In this document: piece by piece, positions 18,661-27,101 of the stretch
Layout: the number at the start of each line of letters is the position of its first letter
Position numbering within the stretch: the stretch's first letter is position 1
Assembly: GCF_001509795.1 (NCBI RefSeq)
Contig: NZ_LLZN01000045.1
Location: 62,001-126,000 of the forward strand
Length of the DNA stretch: 64,000 nucleotides
From: Streptomyces sp. NRRL WC-3605
GTDB lineage: Bacteria > Actinomycetota > Actinomycetes > Streptomycetales > Streptomycetaceae
Direction: 5' to 3'
The notes under the pieces: model-generated
Told to the model about the DNA's origin: nothing
What the model saw: the letters and a program-made list of their open reading frames with translations, nothing else
Databases searched by the model: none
Made by a program: the position numbers and the translations under genes

Positions 18661-19365
18661 TCAGTCGGCGAGCTCGGCGAGCCACTCGTGCAGGAGTGCC
18701 GTCTCGGAGGCCCGCAGCGCGCCGATCGGGCCGTGTGGCAGTTCGGCGCTCAGCCGTGCTGCGGCCTGCTGGAGCGGCGGTGTCGTGGGTGAGGCGGTGT
18801 AGGTGCGGGCCGGGCCGATGACGGCTTCGGCGACGGTGTCGCGCACGAGCACGCACACGGGATCGTCGGCGACTCCTCCTGTGCGGATCAGCTGGAAGGT
18901 CACGCCGACCGCGGCGGCCTCCACGACTCCGGCCGCCACTTCGGCGGGCAGACGGAGCCGCCCCGCGTCGTCGAGCTCGCGCATCATCGCCACGAGATCG
19001 GCGTGGGCCGCCTCGGCCGCCGGCGTCGTCCGCCCCCTTCCCGGCTGGCCGTACATGACGTGGTACAGCGCGGCGTTGGTCACACCGAACTCCACGTGCA
19101 TGTCCCAGCCGCGCCGGAAGTCCTGGGCGAGGTCGCCGGTCGTCCCCAGGGATCGCTTGCGGGCGAGGTAGCGCTCGAATCCGTCGGTGACCACGGCCTG
19201 CAGCAGTCCGTCCTTGTCACCGAAGTGGTGGTAGAGCGTCGGGGGCCTGACACCGGCGGCGTCACACACTTCGCGCGTCGAGATCTGTCCGCTCGTCGAA
19301 GCCGCCAGCAGCTCGGCGGCCACCTCCATGATGCGGTGCCGGGTCTGCTTGTTCTCCGTTGCCAT
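18661..19365 (-). CDS. TetR-family transcriptional regulator
   Basis: A 234-residue TetR regulator. The DNA-binding domain covers residues 8-55, with helix-turn-helix S-T-R-E-V-C-D-A-A-G-V and P-P-T-L-Y-H-H-F-G-D-K-D-G-L. The C-terminal ligand domain is variable. It begins 31 bp from the first of two identical palindromes (19397-19452), which strongly suggests autorepression and control of the two hydrolase genes downstream. The ligand is unknown. Confidence 0.88.
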   Translation of the reverse strand: MATENKQTRHRIMEVAAELLAASTSGQISTREVCDAAGVRPPTLYHHFGDKDGLLQAVVTDGFERYLARKRSLGTTGDLAQDFRRGWDMHVEFGVTNAALYHVMYGQPGRGRTTPAAEAAHADLVAMMRELDDAGRLRLPAEVAAGVVEAAAVGVTFQLIRTGGVADDPVCVLVRDTVAEAVIGPARTYTASPTTPPLQQAAARLSAELPHGPIGALRASETALLHEWLAELAD

Positions 19366-19396
19366 ATATCAACAGTACAGCTTCAGAGTAGATGTG

Positions 19397-19478
19397 TATA
19401 GCGACGCTATAGCCGGCGGAGCCATGACACTGGCGGCTATAGCGACGCTATAGCCGGCGGAGCCATGACACTGGCGGC
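19397..19478. promoter_or_regulatory. Duplicated TetR operator (two exact 41-bp copies)
   Basis: A 41-bp sequence occurs twice head to tail (19397-19437 and 19438-19478) without a mismatch. Each copy starts with the 15-bp perfect palindrome TATAGCG-A-CGCTATA (19397-19411 and 19438-19452). The palindromes are 41 bp apart, close to four helical turns, so two dimers would sit on one face of the DNA. The position directly upstream of the TetR start fits an operator. Confidence 0.8.
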
Positions 19479-19547
19479 GTCGTCCTCGGCGGTTCGTTGT
19501 CCCACCTCGTCCGGCACTCGTCCGGCACAGGACGCAGCTCTCGGCCG

Positions 19548-20735
19548 TCAGCCCTGGTCGAGGGGGCCGTCGGGCAGGCGGTACGCGGCCAGGGCCGCGA
19601 TGTCGTCGTCGAGGTGACCGCCCGAGAAGGCGACCAGGTCCTGGTGGAGGCGGTTCAGCAGGTCGGGCGGGGACAGTCCCACCCACGACCGGATGCGCTC
19701 GTGCAGCAGATAGAAGGAACCGGCCGCGTCACGGGTCTCCGTCACGCCGTCGGTGTAGAGCAGGAGCAGGTCACCGGGGCGGAACGGCATCACGTCCAGG
19801 CAGTAGTCGACGCCCAGCAGGACCCCCAGGTTCAGGGGCAGCCCCTCATCGGACGGATGCAGCTCGGTGACGCCGTCGGGGCCCAGGCGCAGCGGGGGCG
19901 GGTGGCCGCAGTTGACGAGGCGGACCACGGGCTCGTCATCGGGCACCTCCGCGAACACCGCCGTGACGAAGCGCTCCGCCATGTCACTGCCCGGCAACTG
20001 CGCGGCCCTGCGGCTCATGCTCCGCTCGACGCGGCGTGCCACACCGGCCAGGTCGGGCTCTTCGTAGGCGGCCTCACGGAAGGCGCCCAGCATCGTCGCG
20101 GCCGTCTCCACTGCCCGCAGCCCCTTGCCCCGTACGTCGCCGATGAGGAGGCGGACCCCGTGGGCGGTGACGACCGCTTCGTACAGGTCGCCGCCGATCC
20201 GTGCCTGTGCCGCGGCGGAGAGGTAGAGCGCCTCCATCGACAGCCGGCCCAGTCTGCGGGGCACCGGGCGCAGCAGCACGCGCTGCGCCGTCTCGGCCAC
20301 CGAGCGCAGGGTCGCGAGGGTGCGCTCACGGCGCATCCGGTGGGAGGCCAGAATGGCGCCGAGTACGCCGAGGAGAGCGGTGCAGACGTAGGCGCCGACA
20401 TAGTTGCGGTCCCAGAGGTAGCCCACCATGCGTCCGGCGCAGCACGGCGTACCGGCCAGCACGCCCTCCAGTACGACGGCGAAGACCGTGACCGCCAGGA
20501 CGACAGCCGGGCCGTACGCATAGGCGGCGACGACGGGCAGTGCGATGAGCAGGAAGCTCACGGGCCACTGCACCGGCGTGATCGGCTCGAGCGCCAGCAC
20601 ACCGGCCACGTACAACGCCGGCAGCCAGCGCATCCAGGCGGACGGCGTGGGCACCCGCGGGCTCTCGTCGCCCTGCGGCGCTGCGCGGCGGCTGGTGCCG
20701 TCGACGCCGTTCCGCCGGTCCGGCCACCTCATCAC
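19548..20735 (-). CDS. Membrane PP2C/SpoIIE-type serine phosphatase
   Basis: A 395-residue protein with hydrophobic segments between about residues 38 and 130, then a SpoIIE/RsbU-type phosphatase domain. The metal-binding motifs R-I-G-G-D-L-Y-E, L-L-I-G-D-V-R-G-K-G, Y-T-D-G-V-T-E and H-L-D-D-D-I-A are all present, so catalysis is expected. Such enzymes dephosphorylate anti-anti-sigma factors and so release stress or development sigma factors. No partner gene is adjacent. It stands alone between the TetR region and a degraded glyoxalase gene. Confidence 0.87.
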   Translation of the reverse strand: MMRWPDRRNGVDGTSRRAAPQGDESPRVPTPSAWMRWLPALYVAGVLALEPITPVQWPVSFLLIALPVVAAYAYGPAVVLAVTVFAVVLEGVLAGTPCCAGRMVGYLWDRNYVGAYVCTALLGVLGAILASHRMRRERTLATLRSVAETAQRVLLRPVPRRLGRLSMEALYLSAAAQARIGGDLYEAVVTAHGVRLLIGDVRGKGLRAVETAATMLGAFREAAYEEPDLAGVARRVERSMSRRAAQLPGSDMAERFVTAVFAEVPDDEPVVRLVNCGHPPPLRLGPDGVTELHPSDEGLPLNLGVLLGVDYCLDVMPFRPGDLLLLYTDGVTETRDAAGSFYLLHERIRSWVGLSPPDLLNRLHQDLVAFSGGHLDDDIAALAAYRLPDGPLDQG

Positions 20736-20943
20736 CGGCTCCGGCCCCGGTCACGGATCGGCCGTCGCGTGCCGCGCATGCGAACCCCTGTCACAGACTG
20801 ATCATCATCGCCAGGATCCGCATCCTAATGGGCGGACATACCGGAAATCTGATGACGGGCAGACCGGTACTCCAGGGGAGACCGCCGGCCTGTGGCCGGT
20901 GACGCCCTCGAACGCGCCGCAGCCGGTGCAGTACACGGCACGG

Positions 20944-21326
20944 TCAGGACGCCGCCGCGGCCCGGTCGGAATCGCTGCGCAGGACGCAGAACTCGTTGCC
21001 CTCGGGGTCGGCGAGGACGACCCAGCCCGAGCCGTCGGGGTTGCGGAGATCACCGACCAGGGTGGCTCCGAGGCCCAGCAGACGGTCCACCTCCTGCTCA
21101 CGCGAGGTCTCCGGGCGCAGGCACAGATGCAGCCGGTTCTTGACCGTCTTGGGCTCGGGCACCCGGTTGAAGTAGAGCGCGGGGCCTTCCGCCAACGTCA
21201 CCTGCGTCTCGAGGTCACCCGGTCTCGCGTCGGGACCAGCGGACAGCCCGTCACCCTGCTCCAGAAGCGCGCCAGTTCGTAGGCATCCGCGCAGTCGATC
21301 GCCACGTTCTGCAGTACCGAGACCAT
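20944..21326 (-). pseudogene. VOC/glyoxalase-like gene with a frameshift
   Basis: From an ATG at 21326 one frame reads M-V-S-V-L-Q-N-V-A-I-D-C-A-D-A-Y-E-L-A-R-F-W and continues G-C-P-L-V-P. The family continuation D-A-R-P-G-D-L-E-T-Q-V is found in another frame, which runs to the stop at 20944 with N-R-L-H-L-C-L-R-P and D-P-E-G-N-E-F-C-V-L. The shift lies near 21225-21240. Together they form one VOC-fold dioxygenase-superfamily protein of about 127 residues. It is either a pseudogene or a sequencing error. Confidence 0.65.
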
Positions 21327-21391
21327 GCGCGCCAGCCTTCCGGATCTTGACTCCAGGCGCCACCGGCTTCTCCACCGTCCACGCCGTGCGG

Positions 21392-23308
21392 CTACTGGTC
21401 GGCGCCCCTGCCGGCCGCCGAGGCCAGGAGGCGGTACAGGACCGGCACCGGGATCGCCGGGTTGGCGGCCGCCACGTGTGCCGTGTCGCGGTCGTGCAGG
21501 AGCCCGGAGAGGACGCGGGCCGGGAGCCGCGGACTGCGGATCGCCGCCGCCCGGACGTATTCCCTGGGATCGTTCAGCAGCCGTACGGCGTCGGCCGGGG
21601 CCAGCCTGGGGTCCACGGCGGCTCGGCGGCGCACCTCGGCCTCGGGGTCGCGGGCGAGGCGTGCGACGTCGGCGGGGGTGGACCGCGGATCGTCCAGTGC
21701 CAGCCGGCGCATCCGCCCGTCGGGATCGTCGGCGTGGCGCAGCAGGCCGGTGCGGGGGAAGTTGGGGTGGTCGTGGGGGCGGCCGGGGTGGCTGAGGCTG
21801 CCGTCCCACCAGCGCCAGACCTCCAGCAGCATGTCGGCCGGCGCGTCGTCGCAGGATTCAGCGAGGAACAGCTGGACGACGCGGTCCTCGTCCCGGGCCA
21901 GACGCTCCACGACGTCCGGCGGGAGGTGCCGGGCACGCGCCACGCTGCGGCGGACGAGCGGGTGGGACGAGGCGGCCAGGCGGCGCATCGCGTCGGCGTC
22001 CCCGTGCAGGCTCTCGACCCAGGCCAGGGTGTACGACCTCGAGGTGGAATCGAAGTCGTGGCGCACTGCTGCCCGTTGCTCCTCGGTCAGGTCGGGGCGC
22101 ACGGACACGGCCGAGCGGACGTCGTCGCAGGCGTCCACCGCCAGGACGGCGACACCCGATGCCGTGAGCCGTGGGTTGGCGGCCAGCGCCCGGCGTACGT
22201 CCGTATCGCGGCCCCGGACCAGTTCCGCCTCCAGCGCGGGCTCCAGGCGGCACTGTTCGAGTGCGCGCAGGGGTTCCGGCAACGCGGTGAAGACGTCACG
22301 CGGCATCGGCACGGTGAGGTGGTGGGCGAGGAGGGCGGCCACGCGGACCGTGTCGTCGGGGTCGGTCAGCAGCAGCTCGCGCGTGGGTGCGGCGAGGTCG
22401 TCCCACCGGCCGCAGGCGGCCTCACGCACGCCGGGGTCGGCGTCGGCCGCGAGCGCGGGCAGGTGGCGTGCGGGGACCCCCGGCAATTCGGCGGCCTCCG
22501 CGCGGGAGGGGCCGGTGAGGAGGCCCTCGTACAGGTCCTCAGGGAGGTGCACGCCTCGGGCGCTTGCGTGCGTGGCCCAGAGGACGCGGCGGTCCGGCGA
22601 GGGTTCGGTGCGGATCAGGCGTATCCATTGTTCCGGGGTGAGCTTCGGCCGGAACGTGTCGGCGGTACGACTGCGCACCCCCGGTTCGGAGTGGGCCAGG
22701 GCGGCGTCCAGGACGGCCGGGCGGTCACAGCTGTGCAGGAAGCCCGGCGCCACGTCGAGCAGTTGGATCAGCAAGGCGTCCGGGGCGGCGGGGTTGAGCC
22801 CGAGCCCTTCGGCCCAGTGCGCGGGCCACGCCGGTGTTCCGGGTACGGCCGCCCACACCTCGTCGCGCTCGGCCTCGGTCTCGCTCCCGGCGGTCTCCGC
22901 GCCCTCCTCCAGCCGCTCGGGCAGCCGGTCGAGCGCTGTCCTGCGGGGCCCGTCCGGTCCGGGTACTTCCGCCAGCAGCACCTGCCCGTCCAGGGACAGG
23001 GCCACGAACCCGGGGCCGTCCGAGAGCGCCGGCACGGCGCCGGTCGAGCGGACCCGGGTCCACCACGCGTCATTGCCGCCGATCCGATGCCGGCGGACGG
23101 CCACCAGGAACTCGCCACGGTCATCGGCGATGCGGCGCCACCAGATGTCGTCGAGCGGCGCGTCCCGGGCCGCGTCGTCCGGCGCCGCGATGCCCCGGGC
23201 GATACGCCAGCCGGCCTCGGGCGGGAACAGGCCGCCGGGACTCACCTCCGTCATGACGGTGAGTCCGGCGCGGACGAGCAGTTCGGTGAGGGGTTCTCGC
23301 GGTGGCAC
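21392..23308 (-). CDS. Large protein with leucine-rich-variant/HEAT-like repeats
   Basis: A 638-residue soluble protein. The C-terminal half is made of 20-30-residue helical repeats with a recurring pattern L-A-x-D-P-x-x-x-V-R-x-x-A-A and L-P-x-x-x-x-x-L (for example D-P-E-A-E-V-R-R-R-A-A-V-D). These resemble LRV/HEAT repeats found in other Streptomyces proteins. The N-terminal 150 residues differ and contain Trp-rich stretches. No catalytic motif, signal peptide or membrane segment is visible. A scaffold or binding role is possible; the partner is unknown. Confidence 0.72.
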   Translation of the reverse strand: MPPREPLTELLVRAGLTVMTEVSPGGLFPPEAGWRIARGIAAPDDAARDAPLDDIWWRRIADDRGEFLVAVRRHRIGGNDAWWTRVRSTGAVPALSDGPGFVALSLDGQVLLAEVPGPDGPRRTALDRLPERLEEGAETAGSETEAERDEVWAAVPGTPAWPAHWAEGLGLNPAAPDALLIQLLDVAPGFLHSCDRPAVLDAALAHSEPGVRSRTADTFRPKLTPEQWIRLIRTEPSPDRRVLWATHASARGVHLPEDLYEGLLTGPSRAEAAELPGVPARHLPALAADADPGVREAACGRWDDLAAPTRELLLTDPDDTVRVAALLAHHLTVPMPRDVFTALPEPLRALEQCRLEPALEAELVRGRDTDVRRALAANPRLTASGVAVLAVDACDDVRSAVSVRPDLTEEQRAAVRHDFDSTSRSYTLAWVESLHGDADAMRRLAASSHPLVRRSVARARHLPPDVVERLARDEDRVVQLFLAESCDDAPADMLLEVWRWWDGSLSHPGRPHDHPNFPRTGLLRHADDPDGRMRRLALDDPRSTPADVARLARDPEAEVRRRAAVDPRLAPADAVRLLNDPREYVRAAAIRSPRLPARVLSGLLHDRDTAHVAAANPAIPVPVLYRLLASAAGRGADQ

Positions 23309-23413
23309 GCGATCATGGTCCTCTGCCGGCCGCGGGCGGACATGGGCAGGGGGGAGGAGATCGTCGGGCGCGGTCAGTGCATCTGCAGGCGCGAAGGAGA
23401 CGGCTCTCCCGTG

Positions 23414-23785
23414 TCAGCCCTCCTGGTGCACGGTCAGGACGTAGCCCTCGGGGCCGGCGAAGGAGAACGTCGGACCGAACGGGCTCGGCACGATCGGCGT
23501 GAGGATCTCGACGCCGTTCGCGCTGAGCCGGTCGTGGAACGCCTGGGTGTCGGGAGTGGCGAACCACAGGGCGACGCCGAGACCGGGGCGGCCGGCGTCC
23601 AGGTCGGTGCCGGGCAGCGGCTCGCGTACGGCCAGCGCGATGGGCTTGGTGTCGAAGACGACCGCACCGGGAGGCGAGGCGGGGGTCCGCCGCAGACCGA
23701 GGTTCTTCTCGCAGAACTCGGCCGCCGCCTCCAGGTCGCGGACCTGCAGAGCGATGAAATCGGGGCCGGTGATGCCGATGGTCAT
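23414..23785 (-). CDS. VOC-family (glyoxalase/bleomycin-resistance-like) protein
   Basis: A 123-residue single VOC protein starting M-T-I-G-I-T-G, with the paired beta-alpha-beta-beta-beta halves (F-I-A-L-Q-V-R-D-L then G-V-A-L-W-F-A-T-P-D and F-A-G-P-E-G-Y-V-L-T-V). The ATG at 23785 has GAGGAG eight bases upstream. It is divergent from a MarR regulator, and a palindrome (23805-23822) lies close to its start, so it is probably the MarR target. The substrate is not predictable; roles in detoxification or drug binding are common. Confidence 0.85.
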   Translation of the reverse strand: MTIGITGPDFIALQVRDLEAAAEFCEKNLGLRRTPASPPGAVVFDTKPIALAVREPLPGTDLDAGRPGLGVALWFATPDTQAFHDRLSANGVEILTPIVPSPFGPTFSFAGPEGYVLTVHQEG

Positions 23786-23804
23786 GGCGGTTCTCCTCGT
23801 TGCC

Positions 23805-23822
23805 ATGTCAGGACTTTGACAT
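23805..23822. promoter_or_regulatory. MarR-type operator 1
   Basis: ATGTCA-N6-TGACAT, a perfect inverted repeat, lies 20 bp upstream of the VOC start. Its half site TGTCA is shared with the second palindrome at 23849-23868. Confidence 0.6.
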
Positions 23823-23848
23823 ACCCGACGATAGACTCGCGCCCTCGG

Positions 23849-23868
23849 CATGTCAAAATATTGACATG
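23849..23868. promoter_or_regulatory. MarR-type operator 2 overlapping the marR-like start
   Basis: CATGTCAA-AATA-TTGACATG has perfect 8-bp arms. It overlaps the ATG of the MarR gene at 23866, a position suited to autorepression. Confidence 0.65.
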
Positions 23869-24327
23869 CAGGACACCTCACATCCGGGTCCGCCGCATCC
23901 CGCGGACGACGTGCTCGATCACGTCGGATACCGCCTCAAGCGCGCCCACGCCGCTCTCCGCGGCGCCATGGACCAGGCGCTGCGCGAGCACGATCTGACC
24001 GTGCCGCAGTACGCCTGCCTGGAGGTCCTCGCCGCGCGACCAGGCATGTCCAACGCGGACCTCGCCCGGGCCACCTTCGTCACCCGGCAGTCCATGAACG
24101 TCGTCCTGCGCGGCCTTCAGGACCAGGGACTGCTCACCCGGCCCGCCACCGTCGAGACCGGCCGCGCCCGTCCCGCGAGCCTCACCGACGAAGGCATGCG
24201 CCGCCTGACGGCAGCACAGAAGGCCGTCTACGCGATCGAGACCCGCATGGTCCACGCCATCCCCGATGATCGGCTCACCGCACTCCTCGAAGACCTCGAC
24301 CGGATAGCGCAATCACTCGCGGACTGA
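23866..24327 (+). CDS. MarR-family transcriptional regulator
   Basis: A 153-residue winged-helix regulator. The recognition region S-N-A-D-L-A-R-A-T-F-V-T-R-Q-S-M and the wing (E-T-G-R-A-R-P-A-S-L-T) are clear. The ATG at 23866 lies inside a palindrome and lacks a good ribosome site, so the mRNA may be leaderless. It is divergent from the VOC gene; both probably respond to a small toxic molecule. Confidence 0.85.
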   Translation: MQDTSHPGPPHPADDVLDHVGYRLKRAHAALRGAMDQALREHDLTVPQYACLEVLAARPGMSNADLARATFVTRQSMNVVLRGLQDQGLLTRPATVETGRARPASLTDEGMRRLTAAQKAVYAIETRMVHAIPDDRLTALLEDLDRIAQSLAD

Positions 24328-24448
24328 GCCGGCATCGGTGGCCGACACCCTGTGACCGGACCGCCGAGCAGCAAAGGGCAGTCCCCTGGATGAGCCATCA
24401 CCCGAGCGGGTCAGCCCAGCCCGCGAGCCGACAAATCCCGTCGTGCAC

Positions 24449-24955
24449 CTAGATCACCGAGCAGCCCATCCCCTCCGGCACTTCGCCGATCCGCGACTCG
24501 GCGCCGCCTGGCGGGTAGGACGTCCGCAGGGTGAAGGCGTACGGGGTCGGACCATGGGTGCGCAGGTGCAGCAGCCGGGATTCGGCGTCCGCGACGGTGG
24601 GACGGTGGCCCTCCGGCACCCACCAGAGCGCCGTCATGGCTTCCTCGACGCGCTCGAACCACTCGCGCCGGCGGCCGAGCATCTCCCGGTGGCGGCCCTG
24701 GTACATGAACGCGGTCAGGGTGTCGGTGTCCCGCCACACCGACATGTTGATGATCAGCCACGGGTCGCCGAGGACGGGGATGGCCGTCGCGTCGCCCTCC
24801 TCGCTCTGCAGCCGCCACACGAATCCGTCGGCGGCGTCGGCGTCGGCGTTGACCGGGTCGAGGTGGTCGACGAAGTCCTTCAACAGGGGTGTGTCCAGCG
24901 GCGCTTTGAGCCGGGCGATGTTCACCTGGGCGAGTTCGTAAGCGGTCTCGGTCAT
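24449..24955 (-). CDS. DUF3291 domain protein
   Basis: A 168-residue protein with the DUF3291 pattern: Y-E-L-A-Q-V-N-I-A at the N-terminus, L-I-I-N-M-S-V-W near 68, the block R-R-E-W-F-E-R-V, and A-L-W-W-V-P-E-G-H. This family is related to monooxygenase-like dimeric alpha/beta-barrel proteins, but no function is established. It is a single gene. A second member lies at 36227-36766. Confidence 0.8.
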   Translation of the reverse strand: MTETAYELAQVNIARLKAPLDTPLLKDFVDHLDPVNADADAADGFVWRLQSEEGDATAIPVLGDPWLIINMSVWRDTDTLTAFMYQGRHREMLGRRREWFERVEEAMTALWWVPEGHRPTVADAESRLLHLRTHGPTPYAFTLRTSYPPGGAESRIGEVPEGMGCSVI

Positions 24956-25029
24956 GTACCGAACGTTAGGTCGGGATGCGCGGGCCGAGGTACCCCCGTC
25001 TCATCGACTGAGCGCTCGATGAGGTGAGT

Positions 25030-25608
25030 TCACGCCTCGGCGGGGCGCTTCGTCTCGTACCGGGCCATGACCACGCCGCCGGGAAACGTCCGCGTCCCGG
25101 TCAGGTTCAGGTTCACCCAGCCGTCCAGCGCGGTGAAGAACGGTGTGCCGCCTCCGACCAGGACCGGGTGGGTGACGACCACGTACTGGTCGACCAGCCC
25201 GGCGCGCATCGCCGCCCCGGCGAGCGTGGCGCCGCCGACGTGCATCGGGTCGCCGTCCTCGGCCTTGAGCCGGGTGATCTCGGCGACCGCGTCGCCGGTG
25301 ACCAGGCGGGTGTTCCAGTCGACCTTGTCGATCGTCGACGAGAACACCACCTTCGGCGTGTCCCGCCAGTTCCGCGCGAACTCGATCTCCGCAGGGGTGG
25401 CCTCCGGCTGCTGGTCGCCGGTCGGCCAGTAGGAGCTCATCGCCTCCCACAGCTTGCGCCCGTACAGCGACAGCCCGCACCCCTTCTCGAAGTCGAGCCA
25501 GAACTGGAACAGTTCGGGGCTCGGCAGTCCGCTCCAGTCGATGTCGTCACCGGCGGCGGCGATGTAGCCGTCCAGACTCAGGTTCATGGCGTAGATCAGT
25601 TTTCGCAT
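25030..25608 (-). CDS. Dihydrofolate-reductase-like (RibD C-terminal) family protein
   Basis: A 192-residue protein starting M-R-K-L-I-Y-A-M-N-L-S-L-D-G-Y-I, the typical start of RibD_C/YyaP-like reductases. NADPH-binding parts are seen (L-Y-G-R-K-L-W-E, H-V-G-G-A-T-L, V-V-T-H-P-V-L-V-G-G-G). Members reduce small pteridine- or pyrimidine-like substrates, but this one's substrate is unknown. The ATG at 25608 is the family start. Confidence 0.84.
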   Translation of the reverse strand: MRKLIYAMNLSLDGYIAAAGDDIDWSGLPSPELFQFWLDFEKGCGLSLYGRKLWEAMSSYWPTGDQQPEATPAEIEFARNWRDTPKVVFSSTIDKVDWNTRLVTGDAVAEITRLKAEDGDPMHVGGATLAGAAMRAGLVDQYVVVTHPVLVGGGTPFFTALDGWVNLNLTGTRTFPGGVVMARYETKRPAEA

Positions 25609-26032
25609 GGCGCAGCCTTCCGACCGTGGGCGTCCGGCATGGAGACCAGCCGGGTGCGGGAAACTCATCGGTGCGTGGTCCGAGGCCACCGGTGCCCCTC
25701 GTCCGCGAAGCTCAGCGTGGTGCACGCGCCCGTCACCGGCAAGCCGCCACTCCCCGCGCGATCGCGGCTCGGCCCGCCGTCGGGTACGGGCGGGAAGTGG
25801 ACCACCGAAAGGCGGCTCGAATGGCCCAGACGCCTGGGCCGCCCCGCCCGTAGGGTCGAAAACGTGATCACCGCGGGCATCTGTCAGCCGTGCCGCATCC
25901 TGCGCCATGTGCGATAACGGGTGAAAGGGTGCCGGGACCGGTCACGGCGGGCGACCGCGTGGCGCGAGGACGCCCAGGTCGTCTGGCGCGATGTCCGCTC
26001 CCCCTACGTCTCCCCTACGCCGAGGACTCCTC
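25609..26032. other. 424-bp gap between divergent genes
   Basis: It must hold the promoters of the reductase (left) and the oxidoreductase (right). The only candidate gene seen is the very small open frame at 25864-25917. No hairpin of terminator strength or clear operator was found. Confidence 0.5.
25864..25917 (+). CDS. Possible leaderless 17-residue peptide
   Basis: GTG at 25864 opens a frame V-I-T-A-G-I-C-Q-P-C-R-I-L-R-H-V-R ending with TAA. A TAGGGT hexamer at 25851-25856 ends seven bases before the GTG, the usual spacing for a leaderless start in actinomycetes. The C-x-x-C pair is notable. No -35 box is convincing, and chance occurrence cannot be ruled out. Confidence 0.25.
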   Translation: MITAGICQPCRILRHVR

Positions 26033-26953
26033 ATGCAAGCCATCACCGTCCAGGACCGTGACGCCGGTGTCGCCGGCCTGGCCCTGTCCGAACTGCCGCA
26101 TCCGCACGCCGCCGAGAACGACGTGATCGTCGAGGTCCACGCCGCCGGCTTCACCCCGGGTGAGCTGGACTGGCCCGCCACGTGGACGGACCGGGCCGGT
26201 CGCGACCGTACTCCGAGCGTGCCCGGCCACGAGCTGTCCGGCGTGGTCACCGAGCTCGGCTACGGCACGACCGGCCTGACCGTCGGCCAGCGTGTCTTCG
26301 GCATGGCCGACTGGGCCCGCAACGGCTCACTGGCTCAGTACACGGCAGTCGAGGCACGCAATCTCGCGCCACTCCCGGCCGACGTCGACCACGTCACGGC
26401 CGCCGCGCTGCCGATCTCCGGGCTCACCGCCTACCAGGCCCTGTTCGACCACGCGCACCTGACCACCGGGCAGACCGTCCTCATCCATGGCGCGGCAGGG
26501 GGCGTCGGTTCCCTCGCCGTCCAGATGGCGCGCGAGGCCGGGGCGCGGGTGATCGGCACCGGGCGGGCGTCCGGCCGTCAGACCGCCCGGGACCTGGGCG
26601 CCGACGCGTTCGTCGACCTGGAGGCCGAGAAGTTGGAGGAGGTGGGCGAGGTGGACGTCGTGCTCGACGTGATCGGCGGCGAGATCCTCGAACGCTCCGC
26701 CGCCCTCGTCCGCCCGGGCGGCACCCTGGTCACCATCGCCGAACCGGTCACCGTCCACCCCCGCGGCGGACGCGGCGTCTTCTTCGTGGTCGAGCCCGAC
26801 CGGATCCGCCTGGCCGACCTCGCACAGCGGGTACGGGACGGCCGCCTCAAGCCGATCGTCGGCGCCGTCCGCCCACTCGCGGAGGCGGCGTCCGCGTTCG
26901 CCCCCGCCGAGCGCGTTCACGGCAAGACGATCATCCGCGTCACCGAGAGCTGA
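26033..26953 (+). CDS. Zinc-type alcohol dehydrogenase-like NADPH:quinone oxidoreductase
   Basis: A 306-residue medium-chain reductase without the structural zinc loop. The GroES-like N-terminal domain holds V-P-G-H-E-L-S-G-V-V; the Rossmann domain has the NADPH motif H-G-A-A-G-G-V-G-S near residue 150. The ATG at 26033 has GAGGA upstream. Such enzymes reduce quinones or enones with NADPH. It is followed by the attenuator and synthetase unit, with which it shares no obvious role. Confidence 0.86.
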   Translation: MQAITVQDRDAGVAGLALSELPHPHAAENDVIVEVHAAGFTPGELDWPATWTDRAGRDRTPSVPGHELSGVVTELGYGTTGLTVGQRVFGMADWARNGSLAQYTAVEARNLAPLPADVDHVTAAALPISGLTAYQALFDHAHLTTGQTVLIHGAAGGVGSLAVQMAREAGARVIGTGRASGRQTARDLGADAFVDLEAEKLEEVGEVDVVLDVIGGEILERSAALVRPGGTLVTIAEPVTVHPRGGRGVFFVVEPDRIRLADLAQRVRDGRLKPIVGAVRPLAEAASAFAPAERVHGKTIIRVTES

Positions 26954-27034
26954 GTCGGCGGCCGCAGCCCCGGTTCCGGTCCCGCGCGGAAAATCACTGT
27001 GTGAGCATCACGGCTCGCTGCTACCGTCCGCGGC

Positions 27035-27088
27035 ATGAAGCGCGCTGCTGCCATGACGACGACGCCGGAGAGTGTCCCGGCGCGCTGA
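27035..27088 (+). CDS. Leader peptide of the threonyl-tRNA synthetase-like gene
   Basis: The frame reads M-K-R-A-A-A-M-T-T-T-P-E-S-V-P-A-R and stops with TGA. The three Thr codons are all ACG at 27056-27064. The ATG lies seven bases behind a -10-like box with no ribosome site, so the leader is probably leaderless, as for other actinobacterial attenuator peptides. Its role is to sense charged tRNA-Thr rather than to make a working protein. Confidence 0.7.
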   Translation: MKRAAAMTTTPESVPAR

Positions 27089-27101
27089 CAGACGACCTGA
27101 T

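Noticed and set aside
18596-18856. N-terminal extension of the Cys hydrolase
   Set aside because: The extra residues are Arg- and Pro-rich, overlap the TetR gene in another frame, and lie before a good family start.
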